NCBI GenBank assembly: GCA_963735495.1 | Contig: CAVTLG010000011.1 | Location: forward strand, 477,592-541,591 | From: CAVTLG01 sp963735495 | Lineage (GTDB): Bacteria > Chloroflexota > Ktedonobacteria > Ktedonobacterales > Ktedonobacteraceae | Reading direction: 5' to 3' | DNA: 64,000 bases | In this document: positions 1 through 9,181 of the stretch, piece by piece | Layout: each line of letters starts with the position of its first letter | How positions within the stretch are numbered: the first letter of the stretch is position 1 | The notes under the pieces: model-generated | Database searches by the model: none | What the model saw: only the letters and a program-made list of their open reading frames with translations | Told to the model about the DNA's origin: nothing | Program-made: the position numbers and the translations under genes

Positions 1-69
1 GTTGGATGGAAGCCCGAAAGAACAGATTATCAGCACACATGAAACTATTAGAGTCTGTCCTGGAGAGGT

Positions 70-139
70 ATTGCCTTACGTTCAGATGAGAAACATGCCG
101 CAGCACGTTTCTAGCCACGCAAGTGGCGTTTCTGAACGC
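70..139 (-). repeat. Structured interspersed repeat, copy A
   Basis: Read on the minus strand this 70-bp unit folds as a three-way junction. The outer stem pairs 79-86 with 131-138 (CGTTCAGA/TCTGAACG). One inner hairpin is GAAACATGC (90-98) with GCACGTTTC (103-111), the other GCCAC (114-118) with GTGGC (123-127). The layout and the flanking box ATTGCCTT match the copy at 34948-35017 in opposite orientation, with compensating base changes in all three stems. It lies just upstream of the first gene. Whether it acts as RNA or DNA is unknown. Confidence 0.6.
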
Positions 140-164
140 ATATGGGTATGAGAAGGAGATGAAA

Positions 165-533
165 ATGACTACAGTCCATCAATCGGTGAAACCGGAAACA
201 CTGCAACGCAGATGGCAGGAGCGCTGTCGGCAAGGAAATTTTAGTACTGCCGTGCTCGGCCTTGGTACCATTCGCATCTTCGGCAAAGCGGGCGATGCCC
301 CGGTAACATTCCCTCGCATCTCGTCATTAACCGCTTTGGATCAATTAGAGGCCGACGAACGCTGGGCCGTCGAGGTCGCTCAAGAGATGGTCCAGGCCGC
401 ACAAGCACAGCATAGACCGGTCATGGCGGTACAACCACCTAGAGCAGGAACCGCTCCAAGTCCAACACCGATACGTACGTTTGATCCTAAGATAGAGCAT
501 CTGCTCGTCCTCAGCCTGACAAGAGGCGGCTAA
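165..533 (+). CDS. Small hypothetical protein
   Basis: This 122-residue protein is not recognised. It has an N-terminal basic helical segment, a middle part with alternating hydrophobic residues, and a Pro-rich linker before a short C-terminal beta-like tail. There is no signal peptide or membrane segment. The ATG at 165 is preferred because a strong GAAGGAG box lies 7 bases upstream; an in-frame ATG at 123 lacks a ribosome site. It precedes the SWIM protein in the same direction but is separated from it by a 320-bp structured repeat, so co-transcription is uncertain. It may be an accessory of the SWIM/WGR gene set; that is inference from position only. Confidence 0.55.
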   Translation: MTTVHQSVKPETLQRRWQERCRQGNFSTAVLGLGTIRIFGKAGDAPVTFPRISSLTALDQLEADERWAVEVAQEMVQAAQAQHRPVMAVQPPRAGTAPSPTPIRTFDPKIEHLLVLSLTRGG

Positions 534-541
534 TATCCATA

Positions 542-802
542 GGCATTCTGAAACGCGGCTGCCGCCGCCGCTCGATAGGCCGCCACAACCTCTTAGACAG
601 TCAGAAACGAGGCGATCTCCTTTCTGACACATGAGCGCGATAGCGCTAGAGGCGATAGCCTCGTTTGTGTCAGTAGTAAGAGTAGCGCCTCTACCCTTCG
701 GGTCATCTGACTGCAAGGAGGAAACGCCACGGTCGTGGCTAGCGCTCCGCGCTCATGTGGCGGAGCGGAGTGCGCCTTCGGCTCATCTGAATGTAAGGCA
801 AT
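542..802 (+). repeat. Structured interspersed repeat, composite copy B
   Basis: This intergenic stretch holds at least two nested members of the family seen at 70-139 and 34948-35017. The inner unit pairs CAGTCAGA (598-605) with TCTGACTG (706-713); inside it are CTGACAC/GTGTCAG (624-630 with 667-673) and two hairpins with GATA loops (634-647 and 649-662). A second unit has GCCAC/GTGGC (726-739) and CGCTCCGC/GCGGAGCG (743-767) and ends in the shared TCTGAATG(T)AAGGCAAT box at 787-802. The 5' arm near 543-548 can pair with 789-794. No protein is expected here. Confidence 0.55.
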
Positions 803-854
803 AGAAACACGAGACGCATGTTCGTTGTTCGAAGTTGAAATGGAGGTGTATGCT

Positions 855-1904
855 ATGCCGCGTAGCCTGGCTAATGGCGACTATACTCTGCTGATGGCGA
901 TTGAATCGGCCTCGCGTAGCAATTCCTGGTATCGTGTGCTGCAAGATCGCCACACAGGGAATATATCCTGTGACTGCCCAGCCTGGACTTTTCGCCAGGC
1001 TGGGAGTAATATACGCACTTGTAAGCATACACGGATCGCGCAATTGCTGGTAAACACTCAGGGTCTCGTGGATGTGCAAAGAGTGGGTACCCTCGTGGAG
1101 CGAGCAAGCGGAGCGGCAACCACTACGAACGTACTCGTGCAGTCAACACGCCAGCAGTGGCCAGGCTTGAGCGGCAAATGGTCCATCGAGCAACGTACGC
1201 ATGCGCTGGATAACCATCCGTATCAGTTTGTCCAGTTGCGCCTGACCACGGGCAACGGGACAACTGCGACCGGCATCGTCGCCTTTGCACGACGTTTCCA
1301 TGCCACGGCTGAGAGCATGATCGCAGGGGTCGCCGGTTGGGCGGGCTACGCGATAGCCGCCGAAGTCGCACGTGTCGCAGGTTATCCCATGGCAGGTCAA
1401 TTGCCGGAACATTTTAAAGTGACACGCACAGCCGCCACTGGACAGAGACGACGTCCTGCATTGAGTGACATCTTGCGTGTAGGGGACCAGGTTGATCTCG
1501 GTGATGGCTATACACCGGTCCAGCGCGCAGAGAATACGCTGCGTCTCTTCCTGGGTGAAGAACTCTATGCACAACTTGAGAGCCAGCACTTTTTAGACGT
1601 TTCCAGTGTGTACTATGCGCAAGAAAAACGTATCTATCGCGTACGACGTGATCCGGCCAAACAGCGAGATCGCCGTGTGCGTGTGTTCACACAGGGCCGG
1701 TATGTCAATGATTTCTGTATTGTGCGTGGACAGAGCGTCCCTGAGGCAGATCACTGGCTCACCGTTTTTCTCGGCTTGATTTCCGATGAAGAGCAGACGC
1801 TCTCGGTTGTGGCGCGCGGTAACGTGTTTTCTCCCCATTCGGACGACTATGCCGAGCGGGAAGATGAGACGATACCGGCAATCTGGCGGCCTCGCGCGGG
1901 ATAA
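855..1904 (+). CDS. SWIM zinc-finger protein
   Basis: A 349-residue protein with an N-terminal SWIM zinc finger: Cys39 and Cys41, then Cys56 and His58, in the CxCx(n)CxH arrangement. SWIM fingers bind DNA or protein partners. The rest (residues 60-350) is not recognised. In other bacteria SWIM proteins are often encoded beside MoxR ATPase and vWA genes (established knowledge), and here a ChlI/ChlD-like pair lies in the converging operon. ATG 855 is chosen because GGAGG sits 8 bases upstream at 842-846; the frame is open further upstream to 735, but that stretch is the structured repeat. No membrane segment is seen. Confidence 0.75.
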   Translation: MPRSLANGDYTLLMAIESASRSNSWYRVLQDRHTGNISCDCPAWTFRQAGSNIRTCKHTRIAQLLVNTQGLVDVQRVGTLVERASGAATTTNVLVQSTRQQWPGLSGKWSIEQRTHALDNHPYQFVQLRLTTGNGTTATGIVAFARRFHATAESMIAGVAGWAGYAIAAEVARVAGYPMAGQLPEHFKVTRTAATGQRRRPALSDILRVGDQVDLGDGYTPVQRAENTLRLFLGEELYAQLESQHFLDVSSVYYAQEKRIYRVRRDPAKQRDRRVRVFTQGRYVNDFCIVRGQSVPEADHWLTVFLGLISDEEQTLSVVARGNVFSPHSDDYAEREDETIPAIWRPRAG

Positions 1905-2023
1905 TTATACTCGCAAGCGGCCTGCGCACACAGTTGTTATATCCCTATCTACGATGCCTTGTCCTTTTCCCTGACGCTCAGCGCACACAGAAATAAAATT
2001 GTATAAGGAGACATAAGCATACG

Positions 2024-3964
2024 ATGGAGGCAGAAACTACCTATCTCGAATTGTCGGAGACAGACGGTGGAACACATAAATTCTACGAGGTCGTACGTGA
2101 CGGTACACAGGTATGTATCCGCTATGGGCGTATTGGAGATCAGGGGCAAACACAGACCAGCAATCATGGGACAGCAGAGCAAGCTCAGAAATTTGTGCAA
2201 AAGAAGTTGCGCGAGAAGCTCAGTAAAGGCTATGAGCGTGCGGTGAAGGGACAACGTCAGAAGAGATCGGTGACCCGGCGTCAGATTGAGAGCAATCGAT
2301 CAACAGCGAGGCAGGCACCAGTTCAGTGGAAATTCGCCTCCGGGAGTCCGACCTTCGGTATCTTTGTTGACGAGAGGCGTTGCTGGCTGGGCAACGAGGC
2401 TGGTCGTATTTTTGGACTCGACCATACGGGCCAGGTGCAGGCTCAGTATCGCTTACCCAGTGGTGTCAAATGCCTGGTCGCTGATGATATATGGTTGTAT
2501 GCCGGCTGTGACGATGGCAACGTCTATGACCTGAGTGGTAAAATTCCGCGTGTCTCCTACCAGATTGCGCCAGATGTTGATATCTACTGGCTGGATATCA
2601 GACACGGAGCACTGGCGGTATCCGATGCGCATGGGCGTGTTGCGCTGGTCAACCATGAAGACGAGTCCGAGTGGCTAAAATCGACACAGTATAACTCTGG
2701 TTGGATGGTTCGTTGCTGCGAAGAGGGCGTCTGTCATGGTCATTCAGGTGGTGTTGCGATGTACAACAACCTGGATGGGAGCATCATCTGGGAACAGCGA
2801 ACGCGAGGGGTGGTCCTTTTTGGTTGGCAAGAAGAGATGATGGTCTATGCCGGGACCAGTGATCACAAGGTGTATAGCTTTACGAAGCAAGGTATGGCGG
2901 GTACTGTTTACAACTGCGATGCGACGATATATTCCTGTGCCACGGCCAGTCAAGGAAGCTATGTTTTTGCAGGCGACAATTGCTCCTCGATCTATTGTTT
3001 TGATCAGAATGGGCAACGTCTATGGAAATTGGGCACCGGCTGTGGCTCGGCCTATTCGATGCAGTACTTCGATGATCATCTCTATATTGTGACAACGGAT
3101 GGAGCGTTGGCCTGTATTGATGTGAGCGCGGCTGCCATTCGGGAGGCGCAAACGGGGAGATTGCCCCAGGCCGTGGATCTCAAAGCTCCGCCAGTGGTTG
3201 ACACTCCTGCTGCGACGACGCTCGAAACAGCAACCGATGATACCCGAGGCGTGGTCCTGGAGTGTTTCCGCGATGGCAGCAGGCTACGTCTGCGTGTGAT
3301 CTCCGCAGGCTACGATGCGCACTTACGCGTGCAATTTCCACAAAATATCCGCGCAGAACATGCTCGCTACCTTGTAGACGAGGTACGTCTGGCCACACAT
3401 GGCGATTTCTATCGTGTCTATGGAAACATCAAAAAGCTTGCCACTCCATCAGAGAACGCCTCCCCTCTGCGCTTGATCCAACCATACCGCACAGCCAACC
3501 AATGGTTTGACCAGGGAGATTTCAACGACACGCAGTTTGCGCAGAGTACAAATCTGTCCATCAGCGCATTTCTGGTGCGCGCTGGCGATATCGTCGATGG
3601 CATCCAGGCGCTCTACGGCGAGCAATACGTCCCTCTGGCACCCTCTCACGGCAATATAGATGATTACAATACGAACATTACGCTGGAGCCTGGCGATAGG
3701 TGGAGCAAGATCTCAGGCTTTTATGGCGATTGGTTTCAGGGCATCTATGTCCTGCAATTGACCTTCCATACCCATCAGGGCAGGGTTTATGGTCCATTTG
3801 GCAGCATGAACTACGCGCAGAACATCCAACCATTCAGCCTGGTGATACAGCCAGATGAGAGCATTGTCGCACTCTCAGGGGTCGTCTCTTTTGGCGATAA
3901 TGGCAGGAATCGCCACCTGGGAGCACTCGGTCTGGTCTTACGCAAGGATGAATCATCAAATTAG
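2024..3964 (+). CDS. WGR-domain, beta-propeller and jacalin-like protein
   Basis: A 646-residue protein with three recognisable parts. Residues 1-75 are a WGR domain, with the signature YGRIGDQGQ near 35-43; WGR domains bind nucleic acid in PARP-like and conflict proteins. Residues about 95-375 form a beta-propeller with PQQ/WD-like blades (repeated aromatic-Gly-Asp turns such as YAGCDDGNVY). Residues about 520-645 resemble a jacalin-type beta-prism lectin, with GDRWSKISGFYGDWFQGI and a YGPFG turn. There is no signal peptide, so it is probably cytoplasmic. It follows the SWIM gene by 120 bases, with a GGAG-like box before ATG 2024, and converges on the CHAT/TIR operon. The combined architecture suggests a sensor or scaffold; function is inference. 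Confidence 0.75.
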   Translation: MEAETTYLELSETDGGTHKFYEVVRDGTQVCIRYGRIGDQGQTQTSNHGTAEQAQKFVQKKLREKLSKGYERAVKGQRQKRSVTRRQIESNRSTARQAPVQWKFASGSPTFGIFVDERRCWLGNEAGRIFGLDHTGQVQAQYRLPSGVKCLVADDIWLYAGCDDGNVYDLSGKIPRVSYQIAPDVDIYWLDIRHGALAVSDAHGRVALVNHEDESEWLKSTQYNSGWMVRCCEEGVCHGHSGGVAMYNNLDGSIIWEQRTRGVVLFGWQEEMMVYAGTSDHKVYSFTKQGMAGTVYNCDATIYSCATASQGSYVFAGDNCSSIYCFDQNGQRLWKLGTGCGSAYSMQYFDDHLYIVTTDGALACIDVSAAAIREAQTGRLPQAVDLKAPPVVDTPAATTLETATDDTRGVVLECFRDGSRLRLRVISAGYDAHLRVQFPQNIRAEHARYLVDEVRLATHGDFYRVYGNIKKLATPSENASPLRLIQPYRTANQWFDQGDFNDTQFAQSTNLSISAFLVRAGDIVDGIQALYGEQYVPLAPSHGNIDDYNTNITLEPGDRWSKISGFYGDWFQGIYVLQLTFHTHQGRVYGPFGSMNYAQNIQPFSLVIQPDESIVALSGVVSFGDNGRNRHLGALGLVLRKDESSN

Positions 3965-4064
3965 AGGTGAAAGCACAGCCTCACCTCAGCCCGCAAGGGT
4001 TTGGGTATAAAATTGGGGACGAAGCTGCATGTGTCAGGGAGCTGGAAAACGGAGGACCGGGCAA

Positions 4065-7000
4065 TTACTGGACCAATACGCTGTTCAGCTCCTGCAAAAT
4101 CGCGGGCAACTCGTCGCCAAAGAGGGCACGAGCGGCGATCAGGCCACCATCCAACGCAAAAGGAGAGCCAGAGCGGTCGAAGTCCTGCTCCTCGAACTTC
4201 AAATCGGCGGCGATGTACTCGCGCACGCGGCTCAACCACGTGAGCTGCACCTTAGTGAAACGTGGCTTCGCTGTATACAACGGCTCATCTGATGCTACCC
4301 GTTGCTGTGACCTCAACCAGTCGTCAAAGCGCTGATAAACCTTATCCCTATATGGCACCAGAGGGGTTAGCTTATCATGCTCCCGGCGCTGTGCGTACGC
4401 TATCAAGCTAATAAGATCGCTATTGGTACGGGCTTCGTTGCGACCCAGCACTTGCAATGCAGGCTCCAGTTGCCAGTACGCCTCCCATACGCTATCGAGG
4501 GACAAACCTGCCTCTTGTAGCTCTATTATTAATTGATCTACTATTTCCGAGGGATTACCAGCCCTTTTGTATGCTAGCGCATCTTGAAGCTCCATCACTT
4601 TTTGTTTGTTTTGCTGTATAAATTTCAGGAAGCTATTAACTACTTGTCGTGCCGCATAAGGTTCTGGTCTGGTCAGTTTTTCAATAAGAGTTTCAACCTC
4701 TCGTACGATTGCTGCGACAGTGTTATCCCGGTCTCTCCTGTTTCTACGAGATGATTCTATTGGCAGGTCATCTTCAGGCAAGGCGCCAAAGATGCCCAAT
4801 GGCGAGTCGCGCCAAAGCACCGCCCGTAGAATAAGCGGAATGACCACAACGTTTCCAGCTTCAAACCGCTGCATGATGCGAGGTATCTCAGTCTCCCAGA
4901 TAAATTTAGAGTCGAAATAGTTTGCACTCATGAATACCAGAATAATCTGTGCCCTATTGAGATACTGCTGGTAATCCGAGACGTTTGCTGCCACAGCCTC
5001 ATGCCAGGTCGTGGAATATCGTTCACTGAGAGCCAGGAAATTTACTTTGAGTCGGTTTATCAATTGCCCGTCTGCGGGGCTAAATGAGCAGAAAATCTCG
5101 ATGGTGGTAGGCAATGCAGCTTCCATTGGAGAAGAAAGTTCTTCCAGTTTCAGATGGGCAAGTATCTCGAAAGTGAAGGCATACGCGTGCTGTAGCGCCG
5201 TGTGCTGGTCAATCGCCGCTGTACGATCACCGAGACCACTCTGGCGCTCAGAAATACCTCTGACAATCGTCTCCCCACTTACTCGATTGGTTTGAACAGC
5301 CTGTAAGAAATTGGAAATCTGTGTATCCAGAGCAAACGCATCCTCAGGGATTGTGGTGAAAACATTCATGAAAGCATCGTGCGGTGGAGTAAAAGCTGTT
5401 TGCGTATCAACAAGCGGGCCAACGAAGACTCGTGGCTTGCGAACAGGCAATCTTGTCTGACCGGCTAACCATTCTCCCTTATTCGCCCTGCTAATAGCGA
5501 GTTGACTGATCAGTGGAGATAGCAAAAGTATTTCTGGCCGCACACGAAAGGCATCTTCGTCATATCTATACACAGCAGTTGCCACCACAACATCCCCTGG
5601 TTGTACATCTCTAAGCCCGCTGGCTGTACCAACCGAGCAGACAAAATCTGGCTGAAAGTCCTGGATAGCTCTCTCAAATTCTTCCACTGTTTTTGCTGTC
5701 ACAATGCGTACCATCCACATCTGCTCGTCAGCCAGAAATAAGCCCTGCGGATGCATAGTGCTAAAAGAGCCCTCTGCCGCCATAGCCAGAAGCCTTACAA
5801 CCTCTGCCGGAACGGCCAGCTCCGTACAGAGGAGCGTGCGTGGCATACGCTGATCTTGCTCATACGCCACATTGTTAGCGAACATGGCGCGCAAATTATT
5901 GTCAACATCATACCCAATGCCAATAACGAACGCGTCAAAATAGGCTACGAGCGCTCGCCAGGGCCGATAGGTATACGAGGCACAATTGCCGATAAAGATC
6001 GCATCAAAGTACTCAATCGGCAGCTCTGGCAGGTACTCAAGCGGCAGCGATCTATTAGAGCGTATCTCCGAAAAACCGCCTTCCGCACTGTTCGCCTGGC
6101 TGTCGGATGCTGAGAAATACGCATCATAGAGCCGCTCAAGCGTGGTGATACAGACATCTGCGTTGGGAGCTACCTTGCCATCCGGCGCATAGTGGATGGA
6201 GTACAGATCAGAAAACTTTGCCTCACTGTCAGGTGGAGTAAAGGCGCTTAGCGTTCTATAGGTGTATTCTGCCGCCATTAACGAGTCAAGCACATAGAGT
6301 ATACGTTTTGCGCCAGCATAGTTCAGTAAACGATAGATACTGTAAGCAGCAGTATGCGTCATGCCTGTATTCACAGTCATCTGCAACAATGTGTAGGCAT
6401 GATTGCTGGCGAGCGAGTGTTCAAGGCTGTCGATGGCCTCAAACTGGTGGGGATAGAGTCCTTTGCTCTGCAATGGTGGCATCCTCAGTAGCCGTGAACG
6501 CAGCAGATCATTCAGATCATTTGGCGTTCCAACTGGCGCTTGTCTGAGCCATGCAGCCAGTGTCTCAGGTCGATGGAATGTAATGACCGAGCGGCTGCGT
6601 GGTTCCGGCTCCAACCAGTTGGTAAAGCGCGTCTCTATGCCTGTGGTCTCGTAAACAAACGGCAGAATACGACGCATCGTTGAACGATCAATAAGATATT
6701 TGAGCCAGCTTTCCATTGCCACTGCCAATGGTGCTGTCTCAATGATCTTCTCTACACCTGCCAGAGGTTCGCGAATTGGACGCGCTTTGATGATTCCCAC
6801 AATTTGTAGATCGACGAGAAGGATATAACCATCTGAGAAGTCGTAATCATCAGAAAAATTAGAATCGCCAGGAAGGTTATAAGGGCCAGGAAAATTGCTG
6901 TCACCAGGAAAATTAGAATGGTGTCTTACGGCAATACTTTGTCTCAAGTTTACGTCTGTGTTTGAAAAATTCTGTACTATCCAACCAGCTTGCAAGAGTT

Positions 7001-7523
7001 GCTCTTCGATAAGAGTGCTTCTCCTGACACTGGGAAGTACATCCTTATGATCAATTACACTCGATGGGTCCGAAGCTGTCGTGGCAACTCTCTCTTTGCG
7101 CTCAACCGTCACGGCTTGCTGCTCATCTGTCTGCGCCTCACTTCTGACCTCACACTCCAGTTCCATATGCGTAATCGGCAGGCCCCAGCCATTCACAAAG
7201 GTAATGCTGATGCGGCCCGCTGCAACCGGCTGTTCAGAGGCCGTCAGCAGGTAATGAGCCGGACCATAAGTACCGCCGAAGCGATGCAGCACGACACCCG
7301 GCCTGTGACCTGCGCTCAATGCTTCGTAGCGGAAATAGGGTTGCATGTTGAGGATAAACGAGATGGGATACTCCTCATCTGGATAGGGCCAGGGAGCATC
7401 AGGCACAGCCAGTTGCAGGTCAATGGTCATCAGGTAAGTTTGCCCGACCTGCGCCTCGCGCGGGTAATTCACTATCGGCTTGATTTGGATCGGTTGGGAT
7501 GCGTCGTATAGCTGCTCGCTCAT
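4065..7523 (-). CDS. Degenerate HsdR-like scaffold with phosphorylase-like and TIR domains
   Basis: A 1152-residue fusion. Residues 1-125 are a beta-rich N-domain of the type found in Ktedonobacteria conflict proteins. Residues 168-275 resemble the HsdR N-terminal nuclease, but the usual E-x-K reads IIKAR, so the catalytic Glu is missing. Residues 340-560 resemble the HsdR SF2 helicase with a broken Walker A (NTGMT for GTGKT) and broken DEAH (GNCA). Residues 605-795 look like a PNP/UDP phosphorylase (SVGTASGL, GDVVVATAVYRY). Residues 805-945 are a TIR domain (IFCSFSPADGQ; putative catalytic Glu879 in SKFIWETEI). Residues 950-1152 match the EcoEI HsdR C-terminal domain. Its ATG overlaps the CHAT gene stop by 4 bases. 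Likely the effector or sensor of the operon; TIR NADase activity is inferred. Confidence 0.75.
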   Translation of the reverse strand: MSEQLYDASQPIQIKPIVNYPREAQVGQTYLMTIDLQLAVPDAPWPYPDEEYPISFILNMQPYFRYEALSAGHRPGVVLHRFGGTYGPAHYLLTASEQPVAAGRISITFVNGWGLPITHMELECEVRSEAQTDEQQAVTVERKERVATTASDPSSVIDHKDVLPSVRRSTLIEEQLLQAGWIVQNFSNTDVNLRQSIAVRHHSNFPGDSNFPGPYNLPGDSNFSDDYDFSDGYILLVDLQIVGIIKARPIREPLAGVEKIIETAPLAVAMESWLKYLIDRSTMRRILPFVYETTGIETRFTNWLEPEPRSRSVITFHRPETLAAWLRQAPVGTPNDLNDLLRSRLLRMPPLQSKGLYPHQFEAIDSLEHSLASNHAYTLLQMTVNTGMTHTAAYSIYRLLNYAGAKRILYVLDSLMAAEYTYRTLSAFTPPDSEAKFSDLYSIHYAPDGKVAPNADVCITTLERLYDAYFSASDSQANSAEGGFSEIRSNRSLPLEYLPELPIEYFDAIFIGNCASYTYRPWRALVAYFDAFVIGIGYDVDNNLRAMFANNVAYEQDQRMPRTLLCTELAVPAEVVRLLAMAAEGSFSTMHPQGLFLADEQMWMVRIVTAKTVEEFERAIQDFQPDFVCSVGTASGLRDVQPGDVVVATAVYRYDEDAFRVRPEILLLSPLISQLAISRANKGEWLAGQTRLPVRKPRVFVGPLVDTQTAFTPPHDAFMNVFTTIPEDAFALDTQISNFLQAVQTNRVSGETIVRGISERQSGLGDRTAAIDQHTALQHAYAFTFEILAHLKLEELSSPMEAALPTTIEIFCSFSPADGQLINRLKVNFLALSERYSTTWHEAVAANVSDYQQYLNRAQIILVFMSANYFDSKFIWETEIPRIMQRFEAGNVVVIPLILRAVLWRDSPLGIFGALPEDDLPIESSRRNRRDRDNTVAAIVREVETLIEKLTRPEPYAARQVVNSFLKFIQQNKQKVMELQDALAYKRAGNPSEIVDQLIIELQEAGLSLDSVWEAYWQLEPALQVLGRNEARTNSDLISLIAYAQRREHDKLTPLVPYRDKVYQRFDDWLRSQQRVASDEPLYTAKPRFTKVQLTWLSRVREYIAADLKFEEQDFDRSGSPFALDGGLIAARALFGDELPAILQELNSVLVQ

Positions 7524-9181
7524 GCATCCTCCTTGGCGCTATTCACGGTGTGCAGGCGCAGATGGGCTAACGGATTACCATAATAGACATACATGAAAGT
7601 GTAAAAGAAGTCTTTTTCGACTTCCTTTTGCGCCTCGTCGTCCTGGTCACTATCGCAGCGTCGCGCCACAACGCGGGCGCGCAGTACGCGCAGAGCTTCA
7701 GCGATCTGCACACCCTCTGCGCTCATTGCCTGTTGGAGTATGTCCCCAGCGATCAGCGACGCGTTTCTACTGCCGACCGGTGCCATTGTACCAATATAGT
7801 TGCTGGCACAGCGCACGAGGAAGCTTTCGGCGAAACTGACGGGATTAGTTTTACTATCACGCAGCATACGCGCGGAATCACAGGCGTTGACGAAGAAGAT
7901 GGGACGCGGCTCAGGCTGCTCTGGCATGCGCGCCAGCTCCAATGATCTGAGCGCCCGATCTGGCCGTTGTAGCCTATCCTGCTCGCTGGCACTCAGCGTA
8001 TGCCCCTCCTGTCCATGACAGGCGATGTAGACTAACCCGATACGCTCCAGAGCACGATCTTTGCGCAATCGTGTACGCAAGGCCCACAGATCGGACACAT
8101 CTTCCCTCTGAAAGTGATTCAACACTGCATGCTCCTGTTGCACGCATGCCAGCTTCTGATCCAGGTAGGCCAGCACCGATCCCTCATAGACCACTTTTTT
8201 CACCGACAGGATCTTGGGCTTGCCATAAGGGCTGAACGGATACCAACGTACAACCTGTGCGATTGCTCCAAGGTAGGCATAGGTATCAATTTCGAGCAAC
8301 TCCCAGGGGATTTCGAGCGCGCCCTGCGTATTGACAATGATAATACAAGGAGATTGCTGGTGCTCCTTGCAGGCTGCCATAAACTGGCGTAACCACGTCA
8401 TTAGCTCACCCGCGTGATCGCGTGAAAAGAGCAGAATCCGATCAAGTATGCTGGAAATAGAAGCAGTTTTTGAGAAAAGCTGCGCCACGCCAGCGACCAT
8501 TGAGGTACGCAACGTAATGAGACGATTGCCGATAGCGCGATTGATGGTTGTGATCTCGATACCATCGGTTGGAGCAGCCACGTTCTCCGCTGCAATAGCC
8601 AGCACCGCCGCGCCTGGCGGTAATCCCGCCGCGATATTGCAGGCCGCCAACGCCTGCGCATCTTCGAGGACCGTATCCCCCCGAGCGCGTAGCCTATATA
8701 CAGCAATATTTTCTTTGATATAAGAGCTATGTGACTCCTTAAAATGCAGCAGAAATGTCACATCGCAGGTTGGTAGATGCTCAGGTAGCGTCACGGACCA
8801 CACAGGGAGCACATACCTGGGCTTACAGGCGTTCGTGTAGGAAACAGTAAAATCCTGGTAGGGGGGTGCATATCCCGTAGTAACAGCAAAGCATTGTTGG
8901 ATACGCAGCCTGAAATCACCTGTGATCAGCACGTCCTCCTGGTTTGCGTTCCCGCGACTGTGCTCGCAGGTAATCACGACATCGTAGCGTCGGCCCGCTA
9001 GCAGTTCTGTAGAGCTGGCGGGCCAGGCATCGGCAGCGCCGTCCTCGCAAAGACGTACCGCAATGCTAAAATGAGCATAGACGGCTTCAGGTTGTTGGCT
9101 GACAGCTTCAGAGGCGGATAGCGTCGGCGGACGTTGATCAGCCTTGATGAGGCGATGAATGATACCAGGGAGGGGACTCAT
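7520..9181 (-). CDS. CHAT-domain caspase-like protein
   Basis: A 553-residue protein. Residues 1-200 are a beta-rich N-domain comparable in position to that of the downstream TIR fusion. Residues about 240-530 are a CHAT (caspase HetF-associated with TPR) peptidase domain: GALEIPWELLEI near 287-298, the catalytic His389 in IACHGQEG and the catalytic Cys434 in VNACDSAR, followed by the expected NYIGTMAPVGSRNA segment. Both catalytic residues are present, so an active protease is plausible. Start and stop overlap both neighbours by ATGA, indicating translational coupling. CHAT proteases act as effectors or activators in bacterial conflict systems (established knowledge); the target here is unknown. 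Confidence 0.85.
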   Translation of the reverse strand: MSPLPGIIHRLIKADQRPPTLSASEAVSQQPEAVYAHFSIAVRLCEDGAADAWPASSTELLAGRRYDVVITCEHSRGNANQEDVLITGDFRLRIQQCFAVTTGYAPPYQDFTVSYTNACKPRYVLPVWSVTLPEHLPTCDVTFLLHFKESHSSYIKENIAVYRLRARGDTVLEDAQALAACNIAAGLPPGAAVLAIAAENVAAPTDGIEITTINRAIGNRLITLRTSMVAGVAQLFSKTASISSILDRILLFSRDHAGELMTWLRQFMAACKEHQQSPCIIIVNTQGALEIPWELLEIDTYAYLGAIAQVVRWYPFSPYGKPKILSVKKVVYEGSVLAYLDQKLACVQQEHAVLNHFQREDVSDLWALRTRLRKDRALERIGLVYIACHGQEGHTLSASEQDRLQRPDRALRSLELARMPEQPEPRPIFFVNACDSARMLRDSKTNPVSFAESFLVRCASNYIGTMAPVGSRNASLIAGDILQQAMSAEGVQIAEALRVLRARVVARRCDSDQDDEAQKEVEKDFFYTFMYVYYGNPLAHLRLHTVNSAKEDA

